From positions 62,001 through 126,000 of the forward strand of contig JAAEYW010000005.1 in NCBI GenBank assembly GCA_018223185.1: a stretch of 64,000 bases of DNA, read 5' to 3'. Positions 46,241 through 55,068 of this stretch are shown one piece after another. This stretch comes from Oceanospirillales bacterium (lineage in GTDB: Bacteria > Pseudomonadota > Gammaproteobacteria > Pseudomonadales > Balneatricaceae). The position numbers were made by a program, and so were the translations under genes. The notes under the pieces were generated by a model. The model was not told where the DNA came from, made no database searches, and was given only the letters and a program-made list of their open reading frames with translations. The first letter of the stretch is position 1; each line of letters begins with the position of its first letter.

Positions 46241-47713
46241 ATGTCCACTAATAAATTGCGTTTACTTAATTTTGGCGACCCCAAAATAAAAACCTTGCAC
46301 GTCACCTGGTTTGCCTTCTTCCTGACCTTTGTGGTCTGGTTCAGTCACGCCCCGATGCTGGCCTATATTAAGGATGTTTTCGGCCTCAGTAGTGCAGAGA
46401 TCAAGGCACTGATGATACTCAACGTAGCACTCACAATCCCCGCACGTATAGTGGTCGGCACACTGGTAGATAAATACGGTCCCCGGATAGTCTATAGCAT
46501 GCTACTGTTCATCGGCGGTGGCATCTGTATCGGTTTTGCACTGGCCCAGACCTATGAACAACTGGCAATCATGCGCTTTCTCAGTGGTTTTATCGGGGCC
46601 GGATTTGTCATCGGTATCCGTATGGTCGGTGAATGGTTTCCGGCTAAACAGGTTGGTGTCGCCGAAGGTATTTACGGTGGCTGGGGTAACTTTGGTTCAG
46701 CCGCTGGAGCCATGGCGCTGCCCACCATCGCGCTGATGTTCGGCGGTGAGCATGGCTGGCGTTATGCTCTGATCTCTATCGGTCTCATTGCCATGCTGTA
46801 CGGTTTACTGTTCTACAAAATAGCCCGTAATACTCCAAAGGGATCTACCTATTTCAAACCGAAAAAGCACGGCGGCCTGGAAGTCTCCAGCAAGAAGGAC
46901 TTTATATTCTACATTCTGATGAACCTGCCGATGTATGCTGCCCTGGCGGTACTTGCCTGGAAACTGTCGCCCAGCAATATAGGCCTGCTGGATCAGTTCG
47001 CAACCTACGCCATCTATGCCGTTCTGGTGGTGCTTTTTCTGGTACAGCTGAGGGCTATTTACCACGTAAATGAAGACAACCTTAAAAACGGCGTACCTGA
47101 AATCCAGCGTTACAAGTTTAAACAGGTAGCCGTGCTGGATGTAGCCTATTTCGTTACCTTTGGTTCCGAGCTGGCGGTTGTCTCCATGCTGCCTCTGTTC
47201 TTTCTGGAAACCTTTGACGGGCTGGACCCTGTCAAAGCCGGGCTGCTCGCCTCTGGATTTGCCTTTATGAATCTGGTGGCCCGGCCTACCGGCGGCCACC
47301 TGAGTGATACTATCGGAAGGCGCAAAACACTGAGTGTACTGATTCTCGGTCTGGCCGCAGGCTACTTCGTGCTTAGCCAGATCGACGGCGGCTGGTGGAT
47401 CCCGCTGGCGGTTATCGCCACTATGGCCTGCTCATTCTTTGTGCAGGCAGGAGAAGGTGCCGTATTCGCTGTAGTACCATTGATTCAGCGGAGGATGACC
47501 GGACAGATTGCCGGTATGGCCGGAGCCTATGGCAACGTCGGCGCGGTGTGCTACCTTACCGTGCTGAGTTTCGTCGACTATTCCACCTTCTTTATGGTGA
47601 TAGGAGCCTCCGCTGGCATAGCATTCCTGCTGGTACAGTTTATGGACGAACCCAGCGGCCAGATGGCCGAAGTGTTACCGGATGGTACCGTGCAGCTCAT
47701 CAATGTCGATTAA
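46241..47713 (+). CDS. NNP-family nitrate/nitrite MFS transporter (NasA-like)
   Basis: About 490 residues from the ATG at 46241, which has AGGAG 8 bases upstream; the open frame from 46118 lies across the promoter. Twelve membrane segments are expected. NNP signatures are [43 protein letters not shown] (written in part) and [18 protein letters not shown] long cytoplasmic loop splits the halves. The adjacent kinase gene recalls the Pseudomonas nasA-PA1782 pair of the assimilatory cluster, but here no nirB or nasC follows and the promoter has respiratory-type control. Confidence 0.88.
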   Translation: MSTNKLRLLNFGDPKIKTLHVTWFAFFLTFVVWFSHAPMLAYIKDVFGLSSAEIKALMILNVALTIPARIVVGTLVDKYGPRIVYSMLLFIGGGICIGFALAQTYEQLAIMRFLSGFIGAGFVIGIRMVGEWFPAKQVGVAEGIYGGWGNFGSAAGAMALPTIALMFGGEHGWRYALISIGLIAMLYGLLFYKIARNTPKGSTYFKPKKHGGLEVSSKKDFIFYILMNLPMYAALAVLAWKLSPSNIGLLDQFATYAIYAVLVVLFLVQLRAIYHVNEDNLKNGVPEIQRYKFKQVAVLDVAYFVTFGSELAVVSMLPLFFLETFDGLDPVKAGLLASGFAFMNLVARPTGGHLSDTIGRRKTLSVLILGLAAGYFVLSQIDGGWWIPLAVIATMACSFFVQAGEGAVFAVVPLIQRRMTGQIAGMAGAYGNVGAVCYLTVLSFVDYSTFFMVIGASAGIAFLLVQFMDEPSGQMAEVLPDGTVQLINVD

Positions 47714-47773
47714 CCCCGGTGCGGGAATGAGGGTGCGGCTGACGGCAGCTCACCCTTTCGCACTTAGACTGAA

Positions 47774-49537
47774 ATGGCCGAAACGATGAATGATCTTGAG
47801 TCGCAAACGATCTACCTGCAAGACGGCATTCAGCTGTCGGCGGGGCAGCACAGCGATCAGGGACGTAAGGCACGTAACGAAGACTGTCTGGGTTTTTTCC
47901 AGCCGCAAGGCAACCTGCTGACCACCAAAGGGGCTGCTGCCGTTATCGCCGATGGTGTCAGTACGGCCGAAGCCGGTGCCGAAGCCGCGTTCTACTGCGT
48001 GCAGGAGTTTCTCAGCGATTATTTTGACACCCCGGATATCTGGACCGTTGGCAAGTCTGCGCAAAAGGTGCTGACATCGATCAATCGCCTTCTCTATTCC
48101 CGCAGTCATGAATATCTGACCACCTCCCGGGGGCATATATGTACGCTTTCGGTGCTGGTTATCAAATCCAGAACGGCTCACCTGTTCCATATTGGCGATA
48201 GCCGGATCTACCTTATTCGCAACAATGAACTGGAACTGCTGACCGAAGACCATACCACCCAGCTGAATCGTCAGGATAGCTGCCTGGCCCGCGCCATGGG
48301 CATGGATACTCATCTGGAAATTGACTACCGCACTGTGGAAGTCAAACAGGGAGATCTGTTTCTCCTCACCACCGATGGTGTTCACGATAGTCTGACGCCG
48401 ACGATGCTGAAACAGTTGTCGCTGTCCTCTGAAGATTTGCAGAACAACTGTGAGGCGCTGGTGCAAGCCGCCTATGACGCAGGCAGCAGCGACAACCTGA
48501 GTTGCCTGCTGGTGCGGGTGGATCAGTTGAATGATGACTCTCTGAATCAGATTACCGATCGTCTTACCCTATTACCTTTCCCTCCTGAACTGGAGCCGGG
48601 TATGAAGATTGACGGCTACCTGATTGAAAAGGAGCTTTATGCCAGTAATCGCAGTCAGCTATACCGGGTACGTGATCTGAACACTGACCAGACCTGGGTA
48701 ATGAAAACCCCCTCCCGTAATTACGAAGACGATACTGCCTATATTGAGCGTTTTATTATGGAGGAATGGGTCGGCAGCCGTATCCATAGCCCTCATGTGG
48801 TTTCGGTTCATATCCCCAACCGGGCCAAAACCTTTCTCTACTACCTGATGGAGTTTATCGAGGGTGTGGCACTGGATACATGGATCAGCCAGAACCCGTC
48901 ACCGAAACCGGCCCTGGCGATTCAACTGGTCAAACAGATAGCCGAGGGACTGAAGGCATTTCATCAGCGTGAAACCCTGCATCAGGATCTCAAACCGAGC
49001 AATATTATGGTGCGTCCTGACCACAGCGCGGTCATTGTGGATTTTGGTTCAGTGTTTGTCGCGGGTATCAATGAGATCTTCGTGCCCCTTCAGCGTGACC
49101 GGATTCTGGGCACGATGAACTACTCCGATCCGGTATTCCGTCTGGGTCAGAATACCGGCATCAAGGGCGATATGTTTTCCCTTGCCGCGATTACCTACGA
49201 AATGTTCACGCATAAACTCCCTTTTGGCAATGCCCTGGAAAACTGTGATAACCCTCAGCAACTACAAAAACTCAATTATATTCCGGCCGACCGCTACAAT
49301 CCGATTATTCCTGTCTGGTTTGACCGTGCCCTGGAGAAAGCGTTAATGACAGACCCGACACAACGCTACGACAGCATCAACCAGATGATCCAGGATCTGA
49401 CTCAACCTAACCCTGATTTTCTGGTGCCGCGGGAAAAACAACAGAAAAGTCCCAACGCGCTTCTGTTCTGGCAGCTGATGTCCCTGATGTGGTTTATGAC
49501 CGCCCTGTTTACATTAATTGCGTTCTGGTTAAAGTAA
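47774..49537 (+). CDS. Bifunctional PP2C phosphatase / Ser-Thr kinase, membrane-anchored
   Basis: The 587-residue fusion has a PP2C domain at about residues 20-255 (GRKARNEDCLG, VIADGVSTAEAG, HIGDSRIYLI, LLTTDGVHDS, DNLSCLLVRV). A protein kinase domain follows at about 275-545 (MKTP with the ATP Lys, HQDLKPSNIMV catalytic loop, VDFGSVFV, GDMFSLAAITYEM), and a C-terminal membrane helix ends the protein. The kinase HRD motif reads HQD. It lies 60 bp after the nitrate transporter gene, so the transporter or nitrate metabolism is a likely target, as suspected for the Pseudomonas homologue. Confidence 0.92.
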   Translation: MAETMNDLESQTIYLQDGIQLSAGQHSDQGRKARNEDCLGFFQPQGNLLTTKGAAAVIADGVSTAEAGAEAAFYCVQEFLSDYFDTPDIWTVGKSAQKVLTSINRLLYSRSHEYLTTSRGHICTLSVLVIKSRTAHLFHIGDSRIYLIRNNELELLTEDHTTQLNRQDSCLARAMGMDTHLEIDYRTVEVKQGDLFLLTTDGVHDSLTPTMLKQLSLSSEDLQNNCEALVQAAYDAGSSDNLSCLLVRVDQLNDDSLNQITDRLTLLPFPPELEPGMKIDGYLIEKELYASNRSQLYRVRDLNTDQTWVMKTPSRNYEDDTAYIERFIMEEWVGSRIHSPHVVSVHIPNRAKTFLYYLMEFIEGVALDTWISQNPSPKPALAIQLVKQIAEGLKAFHQRETLHQDLKPSNIMVRPDHSAVIVDFGSVFVAGINEIFVPLQRDRILGTMNYSDPVFRLGQNTGIKGDMFSLAAITYEMFTHKLPFGNALENCDNPQQLQKLNYIPADRYNPIIPVWFDRALEKALMTDPTQRYDSINQMIQDLTQPNPDFLVPREKQQKSPNALLFWQLMSLMWFMTALFTLIAFWLK

Positions 49538-49590
49538 ATCCATTACACCCATTCCTTCTGGGAAAAACACTAAGATACCCTGCTGACTTC

Positions 49591-50295
49591 CTATCCCCGC
49601 CACTCAAATGCCGGAAACATTGACTCCAGCTCCTGACGCAAATCCACCAGCTGCTCAGTAGCCAGGCTCACCGGTCGTTGCAACCGGGCATCCAGACAGT
49701 TGTTCCCATGACTGATCTGCAGGGCATAGCAGGTTACCCCCATCGCAGCCAGCTGCCGGGCCAGCAGGAGGATATCTTCGGGTTGCAGCAACTGCCAGCT
49801 GACAGTAGTCCGGCACTCAAAGGCAATGCCGGACGCCAGCAACAACTGTAACGACTGACGGTTTTTAAGCGCCTGATTATCACGCCCGGTCACCCGGGCG
49901 TAAAGATGGGCCGGCGCCTTCACATCCAGCCCGACCCAGTCCAGCTGACTCAGCACTGACTCCAGACGGGAGGGCTGCACGCCGGCAGAGTGCAGCCCCA
50001 CTTTATAACCCCGTTTTTTGACGCTCAGTATCGCTTCGCGTAACCCCGCTTGCAGGGTTGGCTCGCCGCCACTGAACACCACGGCTTCGAGCAAGCCCTG
50101 TCGACGCGTGAGAAAGTCATCGATGTCACTCCAGCTGAGGGGCTCCGTATCGGTTTGGAAAGGAATCAGTTCCGGGTTATGGCAATAACCGCAACGCAAC
50201 GGGCAGCCCTGTGTATAGAGCACACAAGCCAGGTGATGCGGAAAGTCGATGGTGGTCAGTGGTGTCATACCACTGACCTGAAGACCTGCTACCAT
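49591..50295 (-). CDS. nrdG: Anaerobic ribonucleotide reductase activating protein
   Basis: The 234-residue radical-SAM protein has the cluster motif CPLRCGYC (Cys31, Cys35, Cys38) and VVFSGGEPTLQ for SAM binding. It generates the glycyl radical on the reductase. GCAGGAG precedes the ATG. It is the third gene of the unit nrdD - small glycyl-radical ORF - nrdG, 16 bp after the small ORF. Confidence 0.94.
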   Translation of the reverse strand: MVAGLQVSGMTPLTTIDFPHHLACVLYTQGCPLRCGYCHNPELIPFQTDTEPLSWSDIDDFLTRRQGLLEAVVFSGGEPTLQAGLREAILSVKKRGYKVGLHSAGVQPSRLESVLSQLDWVGLDVKAPAHLYARVTGRDNQALKNRQSLQLLLASGIAFECRTTVSWQLLQPEDILLLARQLAAMGVTCYALQISHGNNCLDARLQRPVSLATEQLVDLRQELESMFPAFEWRG

Positions 50296-50311
50296 GATGC
50301 GCTCCTGCGGG

Positions 50312-50461
50312 TTATGGTTTTTCGCTAAAATGGCGGCGCTCTTTGTGCTCTGACTGCTTACCGGCGTTAAACTGGGATACCGGACGGTGATAGCCCATCA
50401 CCCGGGTCCAGATTTCACACCGCTGACGTTCTTCAGTTTTCAGTTCGTATGCTGCATTCAT
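50312..50461 (-). CDS. Separate glycyl-radical domain of class III ribonucleotide reductase
   Basis: A 49-residue ORF with AAGGAG 7 bases before its ATG. It contains RCEIWTRVMGYHRPVSQFN, and VMGYHRP carries the Gly23 expected to hold the radical, followed by FNAGKQSEH as at NrdD C-termini. The main NrdD upstream stops in frame before this domain, and 34 bp of spacer with a fresh ribosome site separate the two, so it is a true separate subunit rather than a frameshift. It must assemble with the large chain for activity. Confidence 0.85.
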   Translation of the reverse strand: MNAAYELKTEERQRCEIWTRVMGYHRPVSQFNAGKQSEHKERRHFSEKP

Positions 50462-50495
50462 GGTATTGCTCCTTGGTATTGTTAGCGCCCGGCCA

Positions 50496-52226
50496 CTACT
50501 GGACACAGGCGTTTGCTTGCTTTGCTTTTGAGAGTTTTTGTTGCATCCGCTCGGCATCACAACGCGGACAGAATTCGTGTTCCCCGGCCAGATAGCCATG
50601 CTGCGGACAGATGGAGAACGTCGGGGTAATCGTCAGGTATGGCAGCGCAAAACGGGTCAGCGATTGCTTCACCATCTGTTTACAGGCACGCACACTAGAG
50701 ATCCGCTCGCGCATATACAGATGCAATACGGTGCCACCGGTATAACGGGTCTGCAGGGCATCCTGCTTTTCCAACGCAAGAAACGGGTCATCGGTATAAC
50801 CCACCGGCAACTGACTGGAGTTGGTGTAATACGGATGTTCCGGCGTACCTGCCTGAAGGATATCCGGCCAGCGTTTGCGGTCCTCACGGGCAAAGCGATA
50901 CGTCGTGCCTTCGGCCGGCGTGGCCTCGAGGTTGAACAGGTGTCCGGTGTGTTCCTGAAACTCAGTCAGACGCTGATTAATATGATCCAGCAAGCGTAAC
51001 GCCTGCTCCTGTCCGGAATCACTGCTGATATCCAGCGTGTCCTGACTGAAGTTGCGCAGCATCTCGTTGATACCATTAACCCCGATAGTGGAAAAATGGT
51101 TCCGCAGGGTACCCAGATAGCGCTTGGTATAAGGAAACAACCCTTCATCCATCAGTTGCTGGATACGCTGCCGCTTCAGCTCCAGCGAATCCCGGGCCAG
51201 CAGCAGCAGATGATCCAGTTGCTGATACAGTTGTTCCCAGTCACCCCGGTACCGATAACCCAGCCGGGCACAGTTGATAGTGACCACGCCAAGGGAACCG
51301 GTCTGCTCCGCTGAGCCGAACAGACCGTTGCCCCGCTTCAGCAATTCCCGCAAATCAAGCTGTAGACGACAGCACATCGAGCGAACCATATTCGGCTCCA
51401 GATCTGAGCGGATAAAATTCTGAAAGTATGGCAAACCGTATTTTGCGGTCAGACCAAACAGCAGCTCTGCATTGGGGCTGTCCCAGTCAAAGTCGCGGGT
51501 GATGTTGTAGGTCGGTATCGGGAAGGTAAACACCCGGTCTTTAGCGTCTCCCGCAGCCATCACTTCCAGATAGGCGCGGTTGATCATATCCATTTCCTGC
51601 TGCAGTTCACCATAGGTAAACGGCATCTCCTCACCGGCAATCACCGGTACCTGCTGCTGCAGATCATCCGGACAGTGCCAGTCGAACGTCAGATTAGTAA
51701 AAGGAGTCTGAGTACCCCAGCGTGACGGCACATTCAGGTTGTAGATTAGCTCCTGTATCGATTGCAGCACCTGCTCATAGCTGAGGTTATCCTTACGGAT
51801 ATACGGCGCCAGATAAGTATCAAAGGAGCTGAACGCCTGAGCCCCGGCCCATTCGTTCTGCAGGGTGCCGAGAAAATTAACGATCTGACCGATAGCGCTG
51901 CTAAGATGCTTCGGCGCCCCACTCTCCAGCCGTCCGGGAATACCGTTCAAGCCTTCATACAACAGGGTGCGCAGGGACCAGCCTGCGCAATAGCCGGAAA
52001 GCATATCCAGATCATGAATATGCAGATCCCCTTCCCGGTGCGCCAGGCCAATCTGCGGGGTATACACCTCGTTCAGCCAGTAGTTAGCAATCACCTTCCC
52101 GGAGACATTCAGAATCAGGCCACCGAGCGAATACCCCTGATTGGCATTGGCATTAACCCGCCAGTCACTACGCTCAAGATACTCATCAATAGTACTCCTT
52201 ACGGCAACGCTGTCATTCCTGTCCAT
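50496..52226 (-). CDS. nrdD: Anaerobic (class III) ribonucleoside-triphosphate reductase, large part lacking the glycyl-radical tail
   Basis: The 576-residue protein has the NrdD barrel with catalytic cysteines in SGYCAGWSL (Cys80) and VRSMCCRLQLD, the HIHDLDM motif, and a C-terminal zinc site SICPQHGYLAGEHEFCPRC. It then ends without the RVxGY radical segment, which is encoded by the next ORF. It makes deoxynucleotides without oxygen. A promoter with two NrdR boxes and an FNR box precedes it. Confidence 0.93.
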   Translation of the reverse strand: MDRNDSVAVRSTIDEYLERSDWRVNANANQGYSLGGLILNVSGKVIANYWLNEVYTPQIGLAHREGDLHIHDLDMLSGYCAGWSLRTLLYEGLNGIPGRLESGAPKHLSSAIGQIVNFLGTLQNEWAGAQAFSSFDTYLAPYIRKDNLSYEQVLQSIQELIYNLNVPSRWGTQTPFTNLTFDWHCPDDLQQQVPVIAGEEMPFTYGELQQEMDMINRAYLEVMAAGDAKDRVFTFPIPTYNITRDFDWDSPNAELLFGLTAKYGLPYFQNFIRSDLEPNMVRSMCCRLQLDLRELLKRGNGLFGSAEQTGSLGVVTINCARLGYRYRGDWEQLYQQLDHLLLLARDSLELKRQRIQQLMDEGLFPYTKRYLGTLRNHFSTIGVNGINEMLRNFSQDTLDISSDSGQEQALRLLDHINQRLTEFQEHTGHLFNLEATPAEGTTYRFAREDRKRWPDILQAGTPEHPYYTNSSQLPVGYTDDPFLALEKQDALQTRYTGGTVLHLYMRERISSVRACKQMVKQSLTRFALPYLTITPTFSICPQHGYLAGEHEFCPRCDAERMQQKLSKAKQANACVQ

Positions 52227-52236
52227 TTTTACACCT

Positions 52237-52284
52237 ATACAATATGCAGTGTTATTTTTTAGTTAATTACACAATATATAGTGC
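52237..52284 (-). promoter_or_regulatory. Paired NrdR boxes of nrdD
   Basis: ATACAATATGCAGTGT (52237-52252) and ACACAATATATAGTGC (52269-52284) are both good 16-bp NrdR boxes. They are offset by 32 bp, about three helix turns, the usual arrangement for this dNTP-sensing repressor. They overlap the predicted nrdD start of transcription. Confidence 0.8.
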
Positions 52285-52355
52285 ATTATGTTTAATCAGG
52301 CCCCTTGATAACCTTGACACATATCAAGGGCATTCATTTTTTTTTCGCCTAACAT
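52285..52355. promoter_or_regulatory. Shared FNR box of divergent nrdD and ubiT promoters
   Basis: TTGAC-ACAT-ATCAA (52314-52327; 9 of 10) lies between the two genes. Toward ubiT it is 22 bp from TAACAT (52350-52355), placing the start near 52362 (-41.5). Toward nrdD it is 23 bp from CATAAT (52290-52285), giving about -42.5. One box can therefore serve both directions. Confidence 0.75.
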
Positions 52356-52382
52356 CGAATAAACATTTCAGGAGCTTTTAAG

Positions 52383-52865
52383 ATGCGACTAATACCCGGA
52401 CTAGCCCCCCTATCCCGACTCCCCCTCTTCGGACTACTTCAGCGCAGCCAGACATATATTCCATTTCGTCTGAAACAGGCAGTACTGGCTCCACTGCTGA
52501 ATCATCTGTTTAAGGAGCAACTGCAGGACGGGGAGTTCTGTTTTCTCGAGGGACGACGGCTTGGGCTGGAGGTCAGAGATCTGGATATATCTCTGGCGTT
52601 CGGTTGTCATGACGAACAACTACAGGTAGTACCTGCCGACCAGCCAGATGCCTGGATTCGTGGTAACAGCCGGGACTTTATGCAACTGGCAAATCAGGCG
52701 GAAGACCCGGATACCCTGTTTTTCCAGCGTCGTTTGTCAATTGAAGGGGATACCGAACTGGGGCTGGCAGTCAAAAACCTGCTGGATAGCATCGACTGGA
52801 GTGAGATGCCTGCGCTGTATCAGCACAGCCTGAAACTGATACAGCGGTTGCAGAGCGGTAGCTGA
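52383..52865 (+). CDS. ubiT: UbiT, SCP2-domain protein of O2-independent ubiquinone synthesis
   Basis: The 160-residue protein has an SCP2 lipid-binding fold (QDGEFCFLEGRRLGLEVRDLDI, DTLFFQRRLSIEGDTELGLAVKN in part). With UbiU and UbiV it is required for ubiquinone synthesis without oxygen, where it is thought to replace UbiJ as lipid carrier. CAGGAG precedes the ATG. It is convergent with ubiV. Confidence 0.9.
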   Translation: MRLIPGLAPLSRLPLFGLLQRSQTYIPFRLKQAVLAPLLNHLFKEQLQDGEFCFLEGRRLGLEVRDLDISLAFGCHDEQLQVVPADQPDAWIRGNSRDFMQLANQAEDPDTLFFQRRLSIEGDTELGLAVKNLLDSIDWSEMPALYQHSLKLIQRLQSGS

Positions 52866-52899
52866 ACCGCCGCCCTGATTCAGAGCCCTCGGGAAAGCA

Positions 52900-53799
52900 T
52901 TACTCCACCCGATTCATACCGGGCTGACCATACCAGTAGCCGTTGCACTGACTGGCATTTAACAAGGGTATAGCGGCCGGGCTGTCGCCCTGTAAGCGAT
53001 CGTGAAAACGCTTAACAACCTCCGCCATCCCCTGCTGTTGCGGACTGAGACGCACCAGCCCAACCCCCATCGACGTCATCCGTTCCAGCTCATATTCCAG
53101 ATTATACACCCCACTGGAAAGAGTCTGGATGCCGTTCATGCTGAACAGCTCGGTACCCTCCTGAGAGCGCACCTGAATACCGTCGGGATATTCGATGCAA
53201 CAAAAGTTACAGTTATCCTTCGGCAGATTACGGTAACGGGCAGTAAAACAGCGGGCCGCGTAGGCCAGCGGTAAACAGCCATAGGCAAACACTTCGGTTT
53301 CCAGCTGCGCCAGCCCACCGTCATCCGCAGCCTCCTGCAACAGAGTATCGAGCGTCTGTGCCGAGAGTTCAACCGGCATCACCCAGCGGCGCATACCGCT
53401 GGCATACAACCGTTTCAGCACTGCCAGATTGTAGATATTGATCGACGGGCCGGTAATAAAAGGCACGCCCTGCTGGCTGAGTAAATACACCGCTGCCATA
53501 TCATTGGCTTCGACCATAAACTCGCCGTTGTCACAAATGCGGCGCAACATTTTCAGCTCGGATTCCGCCTCCAGCAGCGCCAGACTGGATAATACCACCC
53601 GTTTACCGCAGGCCGTCAGGTCGCGACCGATCTCCAGCCAGTCATCCAGCTTCAGCTGCCTGCGCTTGGAACAGACCGTTTCTCCCAGATAGATAGTATC
53701 CAGCGGCTGCTCCGCCATCTCCGCGTAAAAGTTATAAACAGCCTGCTTCGGCCAGAAATAAAGCAAAGGCCCCAGTGACAAGCGCATGTTGTGTTCCAT
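52900..53799 (-). CDS. ubiV: UbiV, U32-family hydroxylase component
   Basis: About 299 residues from the ATG at 53799, with GGGGA upstream; a frame open to 53868 overlaps ubiU. It begins [20 protein letters not shown]. The Fe-S cysteines are in [10 protein letters not shown] and [13 protein letters not shown]. With UbiU it forms a 4Fe-4S heterodimer that hydroxylates the ubiquinone ring using prephenate as oxygen donor. It follows ubiU by 10 bp. Confidence 0.92.
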   Translation of the reverse strand: MEHNMRLSLGPLLYFWPKQAVYNFYAEMAEQPLDTIYLGETVCSKRRQLKLDDWLEIGRDLTACGKRVVLSSLALLEAESELKMLRRICDNGEFMVEANDMAAVYLLSQQGVPFITGPSINIYNLAVLKRLYASGMRRWVMPVELSAQTLDTLLQEAADDGGLAQLETEVFAYGCLPLAYAARCFTARYRNLPKDNCNFCCIEYPDGIQVRSQEGTELFSMNGIQTLSSGVYNLEYELERMTSMGVGLVRLSPQQQGMAEVVKRFHDRLQGDSPAAIPLLNASQCNGYWYGQPGMNRVE

Positions 53800-53809
53800 A
53801 TCCGGTCCC

Positions 53810-54802
53810 CTACTGCCAGTTACGGTGGTAGGCGCCAATCGTTGTCGTGGCACCTTCCGAAAGTTCATTCAAACCGTTATTCCACTCCGGGCGAACCCGA
53901 AAAGCCCCTAACGCACGGGATGTATCCAGTGCTTCACGCCAGATCCGGGTTACCCGGGCAACGTAAGCAGGACTTCGTTGCCGCCCTTCAATTTTCACCG
54001 CTTTAATACCGATCCGCTGCAATTCAGGAATCAGATCCAGCGTATTCAGGCTGGTCGGCTCTTCCATCGCATGATAGACATGCCCTTCAACCTCAAAGCG
54101 CCCCTTGCACAGCGTCGGATAACCGGCTTTTTCGTCTGCACTATACCGGTCGATCAGTACTTCGTTGAGACGCGACTCCAGCCCCTGAGGGGTTTCCTGC
54201 CAGCGCACCGCCTTCGCTGGCGAGCAGGCACCACAGGTATTCGGAGATTCATCAGTAAGATAAGAGGAGAGATAACAACGCCCTTCCAGCATGATACAGA
54301 GACTGCCAAAGGCAAATACTTCCAGTTCCACCGGTGAGTGCGCCGCCAGATGTTCCACCTGAGCAAGGGAAAGCACCCGGGGCAACACCGCACGCTGGAT
54401 ACCAAACTGCTGCTGATAATACCGCAGAGCTTCGTAGTTGGTCGCCGACCCCTGCACCGACAGATGCAGACGCAGATCCGGATGACGCCCCGCAGCATAA
54501 CCCAGCACCCCCATATCGGCAGCAATCAGCGCATCGACCTGTAAGCCCGCCGCCATATCCACCGCCGCACGCCAGGTTTCCCAACCTTCCGGCTGGGGAT
54601 AGGTATTGATAGCACAGAGCACTTTAACCCCCCGGGAGCGGGCATAGTCGATACCTTTTTCCGCCTTGCGCCGGTCAAAATTAAGACCGGCAAACTGACG
54701 CGCATTGGTTTTATCCCGAAAACCGAAATACACCGTATCGGCTCCGCCATCCACCGCCGCTTTCAATGCGGGAAAACTGCCCGCCGGGCACACTAGTTCC
54801 AC
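53810..54802 (-). CDS. ubiU: UbiU, U32-family hydroxylase component
   Basis: About 330 residues from a GTG at 54802, which has CAGGAG 6 bases before it and gives the family N-terminus [17 protein letters not shown]; an ATG at 54829 is in frame but coincides with the predicted transcription start. It contains [22 protein letters not shown] (in part) and Cys residues in [17 protein letters not shown] and [10 protein letters not shown]. It is the partner of UbiV in anaerobic ring hydroxylation. Confidence 0.92.
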   Translation of the reverse strand: MELVCPAGSFPALKAAVDGGADTVYFGFRDKTNARQFAGLNFDRRKAEKGIDYARSRGVKVLCAINTYPQPEGWETWRAAVDMAAGLQVDALIAADMGVLGYAAGRHPDLRLHLSVQGSATNYEALRYYQQQFGIQRAVLPRVLSLAQVEHLAAHSPVELEVFAFGSLCIMLEGRCYLSSYLTDESPNTCGACSPAKAVRWQETPQGLESRLNEVLIDRYSADEKAGYPTLCKGRFEVEGHVYHAMEEPTSLNTLDLIPELQRIGIKAVKIEGRQRSPAYVARVTRIWREALDTSRALGAFRVRPEWNNGLNELSEGATTTIGAYHRNWQ

Positions 54803-54835
54803 AGCCAACTCCTGTATCAATAATGACAAAGAGAC

Positions 54836-54877
54836 AAACTATCAGGAAGTCACTATGGCATACATGACCATTATCAA
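54836..54877 (-). promoter_or_regulatory. FNR-like promoter of ubiUV
   Basis: On the minus strand TTGAT-AATG-GTCAT (54877-54864; 8 of 10) is 22 bp from TAGTTT (54841-54836). The predicted start is near 54829, 27 bp before the GTG chosen for ubiU. Confidence 0.5.
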
Positions 54878-54926
54878 ACCGGAAGATCGGTGTTGCTCAA
54901 GATTGCCCGGACATCGGCGAATAAAG

Positions 54927-54972
54927 CCGGTGCTGTTCAGTCGGGAAGCCGGCACCGGTAATATCCGGTGCC
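54927..54972. other. Competing hairpins between ubiU and mutS
   Basis: GGCACCGG-TAATAT-CCGGTGCC (54951-54972) is a perfect 8-bp stem. Its left arm can instead pair with CCGGTGC at 54927-54933, so two exclusive folds are possible. No T-run follows. Confidence 0.5.
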
Positions 54973-55068
54973 CCCGGACTATGTAAGTCTATCTGATTAA
55001 CGTAGAATGCTCTGCTTACTAAAAAGATGGCAATACAGCCAGCGAATCACCTAATAAGATTGCTCGCA

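Noticed and set aside
54855-54986. 43-residue ORF (MAYMTIIKPEDRCC...) between ubiU and mutS
   Set aside because: It has an AGGAAG upstream but overlaps the FNR-like site and the GC-rich hairpins, and resembles no family I know.
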